Position numbers and translations under genes: made by a program. This document shows positions 1 to 6,258 of a DNA stretch of 6,599 nucleotides, piece after piece (within the stretch, counting starts at the first letter, position 1; each line of letters starts with the position of its first letter). The DNA lies in the NCBI GenBank assembly GCA_946402595.1, contig CAMIWY010000081.1:1-6599 (forward strand), given 5' to 3'. The notes beneath the pieces are model-generated. The model was not told the DNA's origin. It searched no databases and was given only the letters and a program-made list of their open reading frames with translations. The DNA is from an uncultured Clostridia bacterium (GTDB lineage: Bacteria > Bacillota > Clostridia > Peptostreptococcales > Anaerovoracaceae).

Positions 1-339
1 GATGACTCTCTTGAGTCTTCCCTCGCGGCCTTCCATCTGAGCAAGCTCTACCTCGGCACCTGCAAGATCAACGCTTGCAGGGATTATGAACAGATTCTCT
101 GTGTTGGTTGGAAGTATTGCTTTTTTAACATCAAAATTCTTATCGATGAGAGCATCATAAAGAGTGACCTTGAGCGTTCTCTTGCGGATCCCTATACCGC
201 TGGTCGTGTTGCCCTGCGGATCGATATCCACCATGAGGACTTTCTTGCCCCTGTTTGCCAGGCACGCTGCAAGGTTGATGTTGGTTGTTGTCTTACCGAC
301 ACCGCCCTTCTGGTTGAAAATTGCAATAGCTTTACCCAT
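1..339 (-). CDS. parA: ParA/Soj chromosome-partitioning ATPase, N-terminal part (cut by window edge)
   Basis: The visible 113 codons encode the N-terminal part of a ParA/Soj/MinD-superfamily ATPase. In this family the ATP-bound dimer binds DNA nonspecifically and is stimulated by ParB loaded at parS, which drives origin segregation; in Bacillus-like relatives it also modulates DnaA. Seen directly: the deviant Walker A loop KGGVGKTT at residues 11-18 with its signature lysine, the Walker A' stretch MVDIDPQGN at 36-44, and the family block PASVDLAGAEVEL at 87-99. The ATG at 339 is preceded by GGAGGT (346-351) with a 6-nt spacer, so the start is firm. The reading frame is open to base 1; the rest of the gene and probably parB lie outside the window. 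Two parS sites in the upstream gap support a chromosomal Par system rather than a plasmid or MinD type. No frameshift is seen. Confidence 0.96.
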   Translation of the reverse strand, partial: MGKAIAIFNQKGGVGKTTTNINLAACLANRGKKVLMVDIDPQGNTTSGIGIRKRTLKVTLYDALIDKNFDVKKAILPTNTENLFIIPASVDLAGAEVELAQMEGREGRLKRVI

Positions 340-345
340 TGATTG

Positions 346-351
346 ACCTCC
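346..351 (-). promoter_or_regulatory. Ribosome binding site of parA
   Basis: The minus strand reads GGAGGT 6 nt before the parA ATG, within a longer GGGGAGGT run. This is close to a perfect anti-16S match and fixes the start at 339. Confidence 0.85.
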
Positions 352-441
352 CCGGGTTTTTGATTCAGGACGCACTTAAGGAAGCCCCCTGACGGGTCTT
401 CTCTGTAAATTCACGTACTTCCTCATTAAATACTTCCCTGT

Positions 442-472
442 ATTATACTTCTTTTTGATTTCAAATTTCCAC
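442..472 (-). promoter_or_regulatory. Possible sigma-70/SigA-type promoter for parA
   Basis: On the minus strand a perfect TATAAT lies at 447-442, about 100 bases before the parA ATG. Upstream of it the best -35 candidate is TGGAAA (472-467) with a long 19-nt spacer, which is a weak match to TTGACA. There is no TG extension in front of the -10. The leader would be about 95 nt long and contains an imperfect hairpin (arms 381-388 and 394-401). The -10 is convincing by sequence, the -35 is not, so the call is tentative. Confidence 0.4.
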
Positions 473-559
473 TTTTCTTAATGGTTGTATGTGTAGATTG
501 GGTGATAACACTGGCCTAAATAACGTACATCGGTTAAATTGTGGTCTTTTATACGTCAT

Positions 560-577
560 CATACAAGATGTTGTATG
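560..577. repeat. CATACAA-GATG-TTGTATG inverted repeat
   Basis: Perfect 7-bp arms (560-566 and 571-577) flank a 4-base centre. A third copy of TTGTATG lies at 485-491. The element sits upstream of the putative parA promoter, so an operator is conceivable. It could also be a weak hairpin, since the plus strand continues into a T-rich run. No known regulator site is recognised. Confidence 0.35.
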
Positions 578-678
578 TTTTCCCGTTTTTCTGTGTCTCT
601 GCGCTTTTGTCTGTTTCAGGGTATATTATGGCTGGGCTTGGCGTTTTCGGCCATTTTCGGAAGATTGTGGTGATTTTA

Positions 679-694
679 TGTTTCACGTGAAACA
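679..694. promoter_or_regulatory. parS centromere site, perfect consensus
   Basis: The 16 bases TGTTTCACGTGAAACA match the bacterial parS consensus exactly and form a perfect palindrome. ParB nucleates here and spreads, and ParA acts on the resulting complex to segregate origins. The site lies between rsmG and parA, as in many Firmicutes, and about 340 bp upstream of the parA start. Confidence 0.95.
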
Positions 695-699
695 CAAAA

Positions 700-726
700 G
701 CGGATGAGACAGTCTGTCACATCCGC
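700..726 (-). terminator. Terminator-like hairpin after rsmG, between the two parS sites
   Basis: Outer arms GCGGATG (700-706) and CATCCGC (720-726) pair perfectly. After an A/A mismatch (707/719), inner arms (708-712, 714-718) continue the palindrome, of which about three pairs can form around a five-base loop. Read on the minus strand the stem is followed directly by TTTT and then GTGTTTC, whereas the plus strand has no T-run. This fits an intrinsic terminator about 60 bases beyond the rsmG stop, closing the mnmE-mnmG-rsmG transcript. The U-tract is short, so efficiency is uncertain. Confidence 0.65.
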
Positions 727-758
727 CATATTACCTCTGCCTTCATTTGACAGATAAT

Positions 759-774
759 TGTTTCACGTGAAACG
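759..774. promoter_or_regulatory. Second parS site, one mismatch
   Basis: TGTTTCACGTGAAACG differs from the consensus parS only in the last base (A to G), leaving the 14-base core palindrome intact. It starts exactly 80 bp from the first site and ends 13 bp before the rsmG stop codon. In Bacillus, single outer-position deviations are still bound by ParB, so this is very probably functional. Confidence 0.88.
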
Positions 775-787
775 TTTACTATGCAGT

Positions 788-1450
788 CTAGTATTTTCTG
801 ATCACCATGAGCACATGTCCTGAGATGTCGCTGGCAGCTCCGGCCGGTTCCTCCACTCTGACGAGCTTTCCTCTGAATTTTTTTAGCGCCTTGCCTGCAT
901 CAGAAGTCTCAGCCTCATAGTTCTCACCTTTGTACGGAACGAAGTATCCGCCGGTCTTAACAAACGGAAGGCACCATCCTGAAAGCCTGTCCAGGCTTGC
1001 TACAGCTCTGGATACACAGAGATCAAAAGCTCCGCTGTATTCAGGCTTACGGGATATCTCTTCGGCCCTTGCATGTACAGTCCTGAGATTCTCAATTCCG
1101 AGTGTCTGCGCGAACTCATCAATGACTCTGAGTCTCTTCAGCGTAGAATCGAGAAGGATGAATTCCTTGTCCGGATCTGCTATAGCGAGCAGAGCGCCGG
1201 GAAAGCCTGCGCCTGTTCCTACGTCTATAACTGTCTTCGCATCCCTGTATTCAGGAAGCGAAGTGATAAGGAGAGAATCTGCAAGATGCTTCTGCATGGC
1301 TTCATCCCTGTCCCTGACAGCAGTCAGATTGATATGTTCATTTCTTTCAAGGACCATATCAATATATGAGACAAGCTTAGCTGTCTTCTCTTCGCCGTAC
1401 TCTGAAACGAGCTTCCTGATTAAAGATTCAGTGTCTTTTCTGTCTGCCAT
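788..1450 (-). CDS. rsmG: 16S rRNA (guanine527-N7)-methyltransferase RsmG (GidB)
   Basis: RsmG uses S-adenosylmethionine to methylate N7 of G527 in the 530 loop of 16S rRNA; loss of it gives low-level streptomycin resistance in several bacteria. The 220-residue protein is of usual length for the family. Visible features are the N-terminal helical segment with NLTAVRD (41-47) and HLADSL (55-60), the SAM-binding glycine loop DVGTGAGFPG (76-85), the acidic residue D101 at the end of strand 2, SRAVA (147-151), and the lysine-glycine of VPYKGE (172-176). The ATG at 1450 is the only possible start, because a TAA lies in frame two codons upstream and the next Met is residue 32. The sequence before it lacks a clear Shine-Dalgarno motif, unlike its neighbours. 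It lies 59 nt downstream of mnmG and is probably co-transcribed with it. Confidence 0.97.
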   Translation of the reverse strand: MADRKDTESLIRKLVSEYGEEKTAKLVSYIDMVLERNEHINLTAVRDRDEAMQKHLADSLLITSLPEYRDAKTVIDVGTGAGFPGALLAIADPDKEFILLDSTLKRLRVIDEFAQTLGIENLRTVHARAEEISRKPEYSGAFDLCVSRAVASLDRLSGWCLPFVKTGGYFVPYKGENYEAETSDAGKALKKFRGKLVRVEEPAGAASDISGHVLMVIRKY

Positions 1451-1462
1451 AGTTTAAGGGTT

Positions 1463-1489
1463 CTGCTAATCAGCAGTATTATAAATACT
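1463..1489. repeat. Small inverted repeats in the mnmG-rsmG gap, with a TATAAT box
   Basis: Two short palindromes lie next to each other: CTGCT/AGCAG (1463-1467, 1472-1476) and AGTATT/AATACT (1475-1480, 1484-1489). The second contains TATAAT on the minus strand (1483-1478), 28 nt before the rsmG ATG, but no recognisable -35 lies at the right distance. These may be RNA structure in the leader of rsmG or a weak internal promoter; neither is shown. Confidence 0.3.
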
Positions 1490-1509
1490 ATTCTGAGCGA
1501 TCTGCTGTA

Positions 1510-3522
1510 TTAAAGGGTCGAAGAAGTTCTCATCTCCTTCTCAAGATAGATAAGAAGAACATTTATATCTGCCGGAGATACTCCTGAGATCCTGCTTGCC
1601 TGTCCGACTGTAAGCGGTCGAATATCCGAAAGCTTCTGTCTGGCTTCCAGCCTGAGTCCTCTTATCGAGTTATAGTCCAGGGATTCGCTGAGCTTCTTGT
1701 TCTCGAGATTTCTGAGCTTCTCTACCTCATTTATCTGCTTGCGGATATATCCGTCATACTTGAGCATTACCTCAACTTCTGTCTTTTCGTTGCTTCCGAG
1801 CTGAGGCCTGCTCTCATCATCTATCTCTGCAAGGTCATCATAGGATATAGCCGGTCTTCTGAGAATATCTGCAAAGGTCTGATTTCCAGTCTCTGCCATA
1901 TCCCTGCGTTTTCTTTCGATGAGCTCCGGATCAGCATCTTCAGGCGCGAGGTCGCACTCATGCTTAAGAAGAAATGCTCTGAAGCTGTCTATATCTGTTT
2001 TCCTGGATCTGAGTCTGGTGACTTCTTCATCAACTTTTCTGCTCTTCTCAAGATATCTCTGATATCTCTCCTCAGAAACTGACCCATAGTCATATCCTAT
2101 CTGTGTAAGTCTTCTGTCTGCGTTGTCCTGTCTGAGAAGGAGTCTGTATTCAGCGCGGGACGTCATGATCCTGTAAGGCTCATTGGTTCCCTTGGTGACA
2201 AGGTCATCGATAAGGACGCCGATGTAAGCCTGATCCCTTCTGAGAACAAGTGGCTCAAGGCCTCTTATCTTCCTTACTGCATTGATGCCTGCAATGAGGC
2301 CCTGAGAAGCGGCTTCCTCATATCCTGAGCTGCCGTTGAACTGGCCCGCACAGAACAGATTCTCAAGGATCTTGCTTTCAAGTCCCGGTTTAAGCGAGAG
2401 CGGATCCACGCAGTCATATTCGATGGCATATGCCGGTCTTACGATCTCAGCATGTTCAAGTCCCGGGATCGTTGAATAGAAATCGTGCTGCACGTCTTCA
2501 GGGAGACTTGAGCTCATGCCCTGTATGTACATCCAGTCTGTATCGAGTCCCTCAGGCTCTACGAACAGCTGGTGTCTCTTTCTGTCTCTGAAACGCGATA
2601 CTTTGTCCTCGATAGACGGACAGTATCTCGGTCCCACTCCGACGATGTTGCCGGAGTACATCGCTGATTTTTCAAGGTTATCAAGGATTATCCTGTGAGT
2701 TTCCTCATTGGTATATGAAAGCCAGCATGAGATCTGATCGATATCATACTCCTTGTCTTCATTGAGGAAGCTGAACGGTACGATCTTATCATCGCCCTTC
2801 TGCTCCTTCATTTTGCTGTAATCGAGCGAATCCCTCAGCATTCTGGCGGGTGTTCCTGTCTTGAATCTGCGGACCGGGAATCCCAGCTCACGGAGATTCT
2901 CCCCGAGTGCGCATGCAGGCGGAAGACCTGCAGGGCCGGATACCGTGACGTCGTCACCTATAAATATTTTGCCCCCGAGGAATGTTCCGGTACATATAAC
3001 TACTGCATCTGCTGAGTATTCTGTGCCATCAGATGTCCTGATGCCCGTTATCCTGCCGATCCTCTTATAGCCTGTACCAGTCTCAGCCGCTGAGTTCTGC
3101 TCTATTGCAGCTCTGTCAGGGTCATCAACGATGAATTCAGACACTTCAGCACATATGAGGTCCAGTCTCTCCTGTTCCCCGATCGTCCTGAGCATCTCAT
3201 CATGATAACGGTGCTTGTCAGCCTGGGCTCTGAGCGAGTGTACCGCCGGGCCTTTGGAAGTATTGAGCATCTTGGACTGGATGAATGTCTTGTCCGTATT
3301 GACGCCCATCTCTCCGCCGAGAGCATCTATCTCTCTTACAAGATGGCCCTTGCCGGTGCCTCCGATTGAGGGATTGCACGGCATCATGGCAACAGACTCG
3401 AGATCCGTACAGAACATCGCAGTCTTCATGCCCATTCTGGCCGCAACAAGACCGGCCTCGCATCCAGCGTGGCCGGCACCGATTACTATTACCTCATAAC
3501 TATGTGTATTCTTACTATCCAA
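1510..3522 (-). CDS. mnmG: tRNA uridine-5-carboxymethylaminomethyl modification enzyme MnmG (GidA)
   Basis: MnmG is the FAD- and NADH-dependent partner of MnmE. Together they install the (carboxymethyl)aminomethyl group on C5 of wobble uridine 34 in a subset of tRNAs, in the cytoplasm. Seen: the N-terminal dinucleotide fold VIVIGAGHAGCEAG (11-24); MPCNPSIGGTGKGHL (47-61) with Cys49; GPRYCPSIEDK (297-307) with Cys301, matching the second conserved cysteine of E. coli MnmG; and AGQFNGSSGYEEA (392-404), the second family signature with NGTSG changed to NGSSG. The helical C-terminus (about 590-665) is the MnmE-binding part in the family. At 670 residues it is about 40 longer than most, mainly through loops near 133-152 and 520-546. 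The start is TTG with AAGGA 7 nt upstream; no in-frame ATG exists between the preceding stop and the FAD motif. It follows mnmE by 42 nt. Confidence 0.98.
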   Translation of the reverse strand: MDSKNTHSYEVIVIGAGHAGCEAGLVAARMGMKTAMFCTDLESVAMMPCNPSIGGTGKGHLVREIDALGGEMGVNTDKTFIQSKMLNTSKGPAVHSLRAQADKHRYHDEMLRTIGEQERLDLICAEVSEFIVDDPDRAAIEQNSAAETGTGYKRIGRITGIRTSDGTEYSADAVVICTGTFLGGKIFIGDDVTVSGPAGLPPACALGENLRELGFPVRRFKTGTPARMLRDSLDYSKMKEQKGDDKIVPFSFLNEDKEYDIDQISCWLSYTNEETHRIILDNLEKSAMYSGNIVGVGPRYCPSIEDKVSRFRDRKRHQLFVEPEGLDTDWMYIQGMSSSLPEDVQHDFYSTIPGLEHAEIVRPAYAIEYDCVDPLSLKPGLESKILENLFCAGQFNGSSGYEEAASQGLIAGINAVRKIRGLEPLVLRRDQAYIGVLIDDLVTKGTNEPYRIMTSRAEYRLLLRQDNADRRLTQIGYDYGSVSEERYQRYLEKSRKVDEEVTRLRSRKTDIDSFRAFLLKHECDLAPEDADPELIERKRRDMAETGNQTFADILRRPAISYDDLAEIDDESRPQLGSNEKTEVEVMLKYDGYIRKQINEVEKLRNLENKKLSESLDYNSIRGLRLEARQKLSDIRPLTVGQASRISGVSPADINVLLIYLEKEMRTSSTL

Positions 3523-3529
3523 TAGTGAT

Positions 3530-3534
3530 TCCTT
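3530..3534 (-). promoter_or_regulatory. Ribosome binding site deciding the TTG start of mnmG
   Basis: AAGGA on the minus strand is 7 nt upstream of a TTG codon at 3522-3520. The first in-frame ATG falls at residue 30, inside the FAD-binding fold, so TTG is the supported start. Confidence 0.75.
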
Positions 3535-3564
3535 AAATAATAAAAATCTGTATTCCTGAATTGC

Positions 3565-4977
3565 TCACTTACCGAGGCAGAACTTGCTGAATACTCTGTC
3601 GAGCACCTCGTCTCCTACCTCTTCACCGATGATGTTTCCGAGGGAATCATACGCATAATGGGCCGAAAGTTCAATAACTTCCATAGGATCACCGTTCTGG
3701 ATCATCGTTATTGCCTCATTTATGTTCATCTCGGCATTTCTGAGCATCCTGACATGTCTCTCGTTGGTGACTATATTCATTTCCCTGGCATTCAGTCTGC
3801 CGATATCATACATCTCAGTAACTGCATCGGCAACTGCTTTAACTGCTTCCGGAACGCCGCCTCCGACAAGAGAAGTGCTGACAACAGAAGCTCCCGGAAG
3901 TTTTTCCTTAACATCTTCCTCTGTGATCGTGATTCCGAGGTCATTCTTGTTGATGACAACGAGGAGATGCTCATTGTTCATCTTCTCAATGTATTCAAGG
4001 ACTGTATCATCCTTATCATCGAGGTCCTGGCTTCCGTCAAGCACGAGAATTATAAGATCTGCCGATGCCATGGCCTGGGCGGTTCGCTCGATGCCTATTT
4101 TCTCGACCTTGTCTTCTGTGTCTCTGAGGCCTGCAGTATCAACAAGAACGATCGGAACGCCGCCGATCGATACGCTTTCCTCAACAGTATCCCTTGTCGT
4201 ACCCGGAACATCCGTGACTATGACGCGGCCCTCGCCGAGAAGAGCGTTCATGAGAGAGCTTTTGCCCGCATTAGGCTTGCCCGCGATGACGACTCTTACG
4301 CCTTCACGTGCGATGCGGCCGATGGAAGCGGTGTCCAGCAGTTCCTCGATGTCGTTCAGGACCCATCTGAGCTGTGAAACAAGCGCTGTTCCGTCGTAGT
4401 CACCGGCAAAATCCTCGTCTTCATCAGGATAGTCGATGTCTACTGCCATCTGTGCGAGCACATCAAGCATGGTCTCGCGTATCTCGCGGATCTTGTCACC
4501 GAGCCTTCCTGCGCTCTGGCTCTCAGCGATGCTCAGAGACAGGTCGGTCTTGGCCTTGATGATATCTATGACAGCCTCTGCCTGTGAGAGGTCCATCTTG
4601 CCGTTGAGAAATGCAAGCTTGGTGAATTCACCCGGCTCAGCCATTCTGACGCCTTCAACCTCAGAGTCGAGGACAGCCTGCAGGATGTTCTTAAGTCCTG
4701 TGTTGCTGCCGTGCGCCTGGATCTCGAGCACGTCCTCACCTGTATACGAGTGAGGACCTTCCATGAAGAGGAATATAGCTTCATCGATGATCTCAGCCTC
4801 AGGATCAGCGGCATTTCTGCTGACTCTGCTGAGATACGCGTGTCTCGGCTCGATCTCCTCAGGAAATCTGACCATGAGCCTCTTCATTACGTCCTTGCAT
4901 CCCGGCCCGCTGACCTTGACGATGCCTATGCCGGCTTCGCCCGGAGCGGATGAAATTGCAGTAATAGTATCGTTCAT
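3565..4977 (-). CDS. mnmE: tRNA modification GTPase MnmE (TrmE)
   Basis: MnmE is a dimeric, potassium-activated GTPase that binds a methylene-tetrahydrofolate cofactor and works with MnmG on wobble uridine 34 of tRNA. The 470 residues show the full architecture. The N-terminal folate-binding domain (about 1-120) starts with the family-typical GIGIVKVSG. A helical domain is split by the G domain, which carries G1 GKPNAGKSS (233-241), G2 TTRDT (260-264), G3 DTAGLRD (280-286) and G4 NKND (343-346). The C-terminal FCLGK (466-470) matches the FC[IL]GK end with the conserved cysteine at 467. The usual GEFT-x-RAF block reads GEFTKLAF (116-123), so a conserved arginine is leucine, and HGG reads HGS (89-91). 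The ATG at 4977 has AAGG (4984-4987) 6 nt upstream. The gene leads the mnmE-mnmG-rsmG run. Confidence 0.98.
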   Translation of the reverse strand: MNDTITAISSAPGEAGIGIVKVSGPGCKDVMKRLMVRFPEEIEPRHAYLSRVSRNAADPEAEIIDEAIFLFMEGPHSYTGEDVLEIQAHGSNTGLKNILQAVLDSEVEGVRMAEPGEFTKLAFLNGKMDLSQAEAVIDIIKAKTDLSLSIAESQSAGRLGDKIREIRETMLDVLAQMAVDIDYPDEDEDFAGDYDGTALVSQLRWVLNDIEELLDTASIGRIAREGVRVVIAGKPNAGKSSLMNALLGEGRVIVTDVPGTTRDTVEESVSIGGVPIVLVDTAGLRDTEDKVEKIGIERTAQAMASADLIILVLDGSQDLDDKDDTVLEYIEKMNNEHLLVVINKNDLGITITEEDVKEKLPGASVVSTSLVGGGVPEAVKAVADAVTEMYDIGRLNAREMNIVTNERHVRMLRNAEMNINEAITMIQNGDPMEVIELSAHYAYDSLGNIIGEEVGDEVLDRVFSKFCLGK

Positions 4978-5004
4978 ATCTTGCCTTCTCTCTGTGTGTC
5001 AATG

Positions 5005-5039
5005 AATGTGTCAAAAAGGACCGTCCCTTCTGACACATT
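5005..5039. repeat. 35-bp palindromic element with GGGACGGT-type core (REP-like)
   Basis: Perfect 9-bp arms AATGTGTCA (5005-5013) and TGACACATT (5031-5039) enclose a 17-base centre. Inside it AAGG/CCTT (5016-5019, 5026-5029) can extend the stem around the loop ACCGTC. The minus strand reads GAAGGGACGGTCC in the centre, flanked by TGTCA and TGACA. From memory this resembles dispersed GGGACGGT/TGACA palindromes common in Firmicutes genomes, some near REP-associated (Y1) transposases; I could not check copy number. The last base of the element is the last base of the deoB stop codon. A further TGTGTCAA copy lies at 4995-5002, 12 bp from the one at 5007-5014. The hairpin may also slow transcription or protect the deoB mRNA end, but no T-run follows it. 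Confidence 0.6.
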
Positions 5040-6214
5040 TATATTATTGCATGCAGGAATGATGTTCCTTCGCCTCTGTAATCTATGCCGAAGTACTCGC
5101 CAATGGTAGCCCCCATGTCTGCGAAGGTATGAAGAGTGCCGAGGTTGACGCCCTTCTTCAGGCCATGCCCCCATGCAAGTACCGGTACGTACTCTCTGGT
5201 GTGGTCTGTGCCTGTGTAACCCGGGTCGCAGCCGTGGTCTGCAGTGATGAGGATGATATCTTCATCTCCCATCTTTTCCATCAGCTTTCCGAGCTGCACG
5301 TCAAAAACGTTGAGTGCCTTGGTATATGCCGGTATATCCCTGCGGTGTCCGTAGATCATATCTGTATCTACCAGGTTCACATAGCAAAGTCCCTCGAAAT
5401 CACAGTCCGCAACGTCGATGGTACGGTCCATGTTGGCATCGTTGCCCATGTTAGGAATGCTGACCATTACACTTTTGCCTGCGAATATATCCTTGATCTT
5501 GCCGACTCCGATGTTGACAAAGCCCTCTTTTTTCAATGCATCGAGCACTGTTTCTCTCGGCGGCTGCAGACTGAAGTCATGTCTCCTTACAGTTCTTTTG
5601 AACGGCCACTCTCCTTCGAAAGGTCTCGCTATGATCCTACCGCAGCCGTGCTCGCCATGCATGACATCTCTTGCGATGCGGCACATGCGGTACAGCTCTT
5701 CAACTGGTACGATATCCTCATGTGCTGCGATCTGCATTACGGAATCAGCGCTGGTGTATACGATCATCGCGCCTGTCTTCATGTGTTCTTCGCCGTAGTC
5801 CTTGATGACTTCAGTGCCTGAATACGGCTTGTTGCAGATTATCTTCCTGCCCCATGCCTTTTCCAGGGTATCAAGGATATCCTGCGGGAAACCGTCAGGG
5901 TATGTCGGCAGAGGAGTGTGGGATATCATGCCGGCCATCTCCCAGTGACCGACTGTTGTATCCTTGCCGGCCGACTGCTCCTGAGCCCTGCCGTATATTC
6001 CTTCTATATCTTCAGGTTTTACCGGTTCATCCGACCTGAAAGAGGTCCCGTCGATATTGAAAAGCCCAAGACGTGCCATATTAGGCACATCAAGAAGGCC
6101 GCTCCTTGCACATGTTCCGAGCGTATCGCTTCCGGCATCGCCAAAAGCCGCAGCATCAGGCGCTTCTCCGCATCCGACGCTGTCCAGTACTATCCAGAAA
6201 ACTCTTTTGCCCAT
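5039..6214 (-). CDS. deoB: Phosphopentomutase DeoB
   Basis: DeoB interconverts ribose- or deoxyribose-1-phosphate and the 5-phosphate, linking nucleoside phosphorylases to the pentose phosphate and deoxyribose-aldolase routes. It is a cytosolic, manganese-dependent member of the alkaline phosphatase superfamily. The 391-residue length is normal. Visible are the first metal motif LDSVGCGEAPD (10-20) with Asp11, the activation segment GKDTTVGHWE (83-92) carrying the threonine that is phosphorylated in the family, VDTDMIYGHR (282-291) with Asp285 and His290, and TADHGCDPG with TDHTRE (324-332, 336-341) giving Asp326, His327 and His338. All metal ligands expected of the family appear to be present. 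The ATG at 6214 has GGAGGT (6223-6228) 8 nt upstream. It lies 44 nt after udp, with which it forms a metabolic pair. A palindrome begins at its stop codon. Confidence 0.98.
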   Translation of the reverse strand: MGKRVFWIVLDSVGCGEAPDAAAFGDAGSDTLGTCARSGLLDVPNMARLGLFNIDGTSFRSDEPVKPEDIEGIYGRAQEQSAGKDTTVGHWEMAGMISHTPLPTYPDGFPQDILDTLEKAWGRKIICNKPYSGTEVIKDYGEEHMKTGAMIVYTSADSVMQIAAHEDIVPVEELYRMCRIARDVMHGEHGCGRIIARPFEGEWPFKRTVRRHDFSLQPPRETVLDALKKEGFVNIGVGKIKDIFAGKSVMVSIPNMGNDANMDRTIDVADCDFEGLCYVNLVDTDMIYGHRRDIPAYTKALNVFDVQLGKLMEKMGDEDIILITADHGCDPGYTGTDHTREYVPVLAWGHGLKKGVNLGTLHTFADMGATIGEYFGIDYRGEGTSFLHAII

Positions 6215-6222
6215 TTTCTCAG

Positions 6223-6228
6223 ACCTCC
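6223..6228 (-). promoter_or_regulatory. Ribosome binding site of deoB
   Basis: GGAGGT on the minus strand with an 8-nt spacer to the ATG at 6214. It sits in the 44-nt udp-deoB gap, which holds no clear promoter, consistent with co-transcription. Confidence 0.8.
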
Positions 6229-6258
6229 ATTGCTCCGGTACTGAATGATGCCGGCCGC

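Larger units (their letters stand above)
340..787. other. Gene-free rsmG-parA intergenic region, likely partition/segregation locus
   Basis: These 448 bases separate the rsmG stop from the parA start and hold no credible gene. From right to left they contain a near-consensus parS (759-774), a terminator-like hairpin (700-726), a consensus parS (679-694), a 10-bp-phased pair of TTTTCGG heptamers (644-650, 654-660), a CATACAA/TTGTATG palindrome (560-577), a TATAAT box on the minus strand (442-447), a weak GC hairpin in the parA leader (arms 381-388 and 394-401), and the parA ribosome binding site. The plus strand between about 540 and 620 is rich in T and C. I found no DnaA-box consensus (TTATCCACA) on either strand. 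The one 72-codon ORF (489-707) runs through parS and the hairpin and is judged spurious. Confidence 0.75.

Noticed and set aside
489..707. 72-codon forward ORF in the rsmG-parA gap
   Set aside because: It reads through the palindromic parS and into the terminator hairpin, has no ribosome binding site, and its cysteine- and phenylalanine-rich product looks like translated T-rich noncoding DNA.
340..787. Origin of replication in the rsmG-parA gap
   Set aside because: No DnaA boxes, no AT-rich unwinding region and no dnaA gene are seen; parS sites alone mark origin proximity and not an origin.
340..787. A noc gene between rsmG and parA, as in Bacillus
   Set aside because: The gap has no ORF large enough, so the ParB-like nucleoid occlusion gene is absent here, which is normal outside Bacillus-like lineages.
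930..1457. 175-codon forward ORF opposite rsmG
   Set aside because: It is the antisense shadow of a clear methyltransferase gene; its serine-rich composition is typical of such shadows.
3658..4399. Two overlapping long forward ORFs (239 and 225 codons) opposite mnmE
   Set aside because: Both are antisense to intact GTPase motifs, overlap each other in different frames, and show no recognisable domain or ribosome binding site.
4997..5014. Two TTGACA hexamers on the minus strand upstream of mnmE as a promoter
   Set aside because: Neither has a TATAAT-like -10 at 16-18 nt; both belong to the TGTGTCAA repeats around the palindrome.
4974..5174. 66-codon minus-strand ORF spanning the deoB end, the palindrome and the mnmE start
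   Set aside because: It is out of frame with deoB and its tail is the translated palindrome, a common source of spurious predicted peptides.
5129..5821. 230-codon forward ORF opposite deoB
   Set aside because: It is antisense to conserved metal-binding motifs of phosphopentomutase and has no upstream signals of its own.
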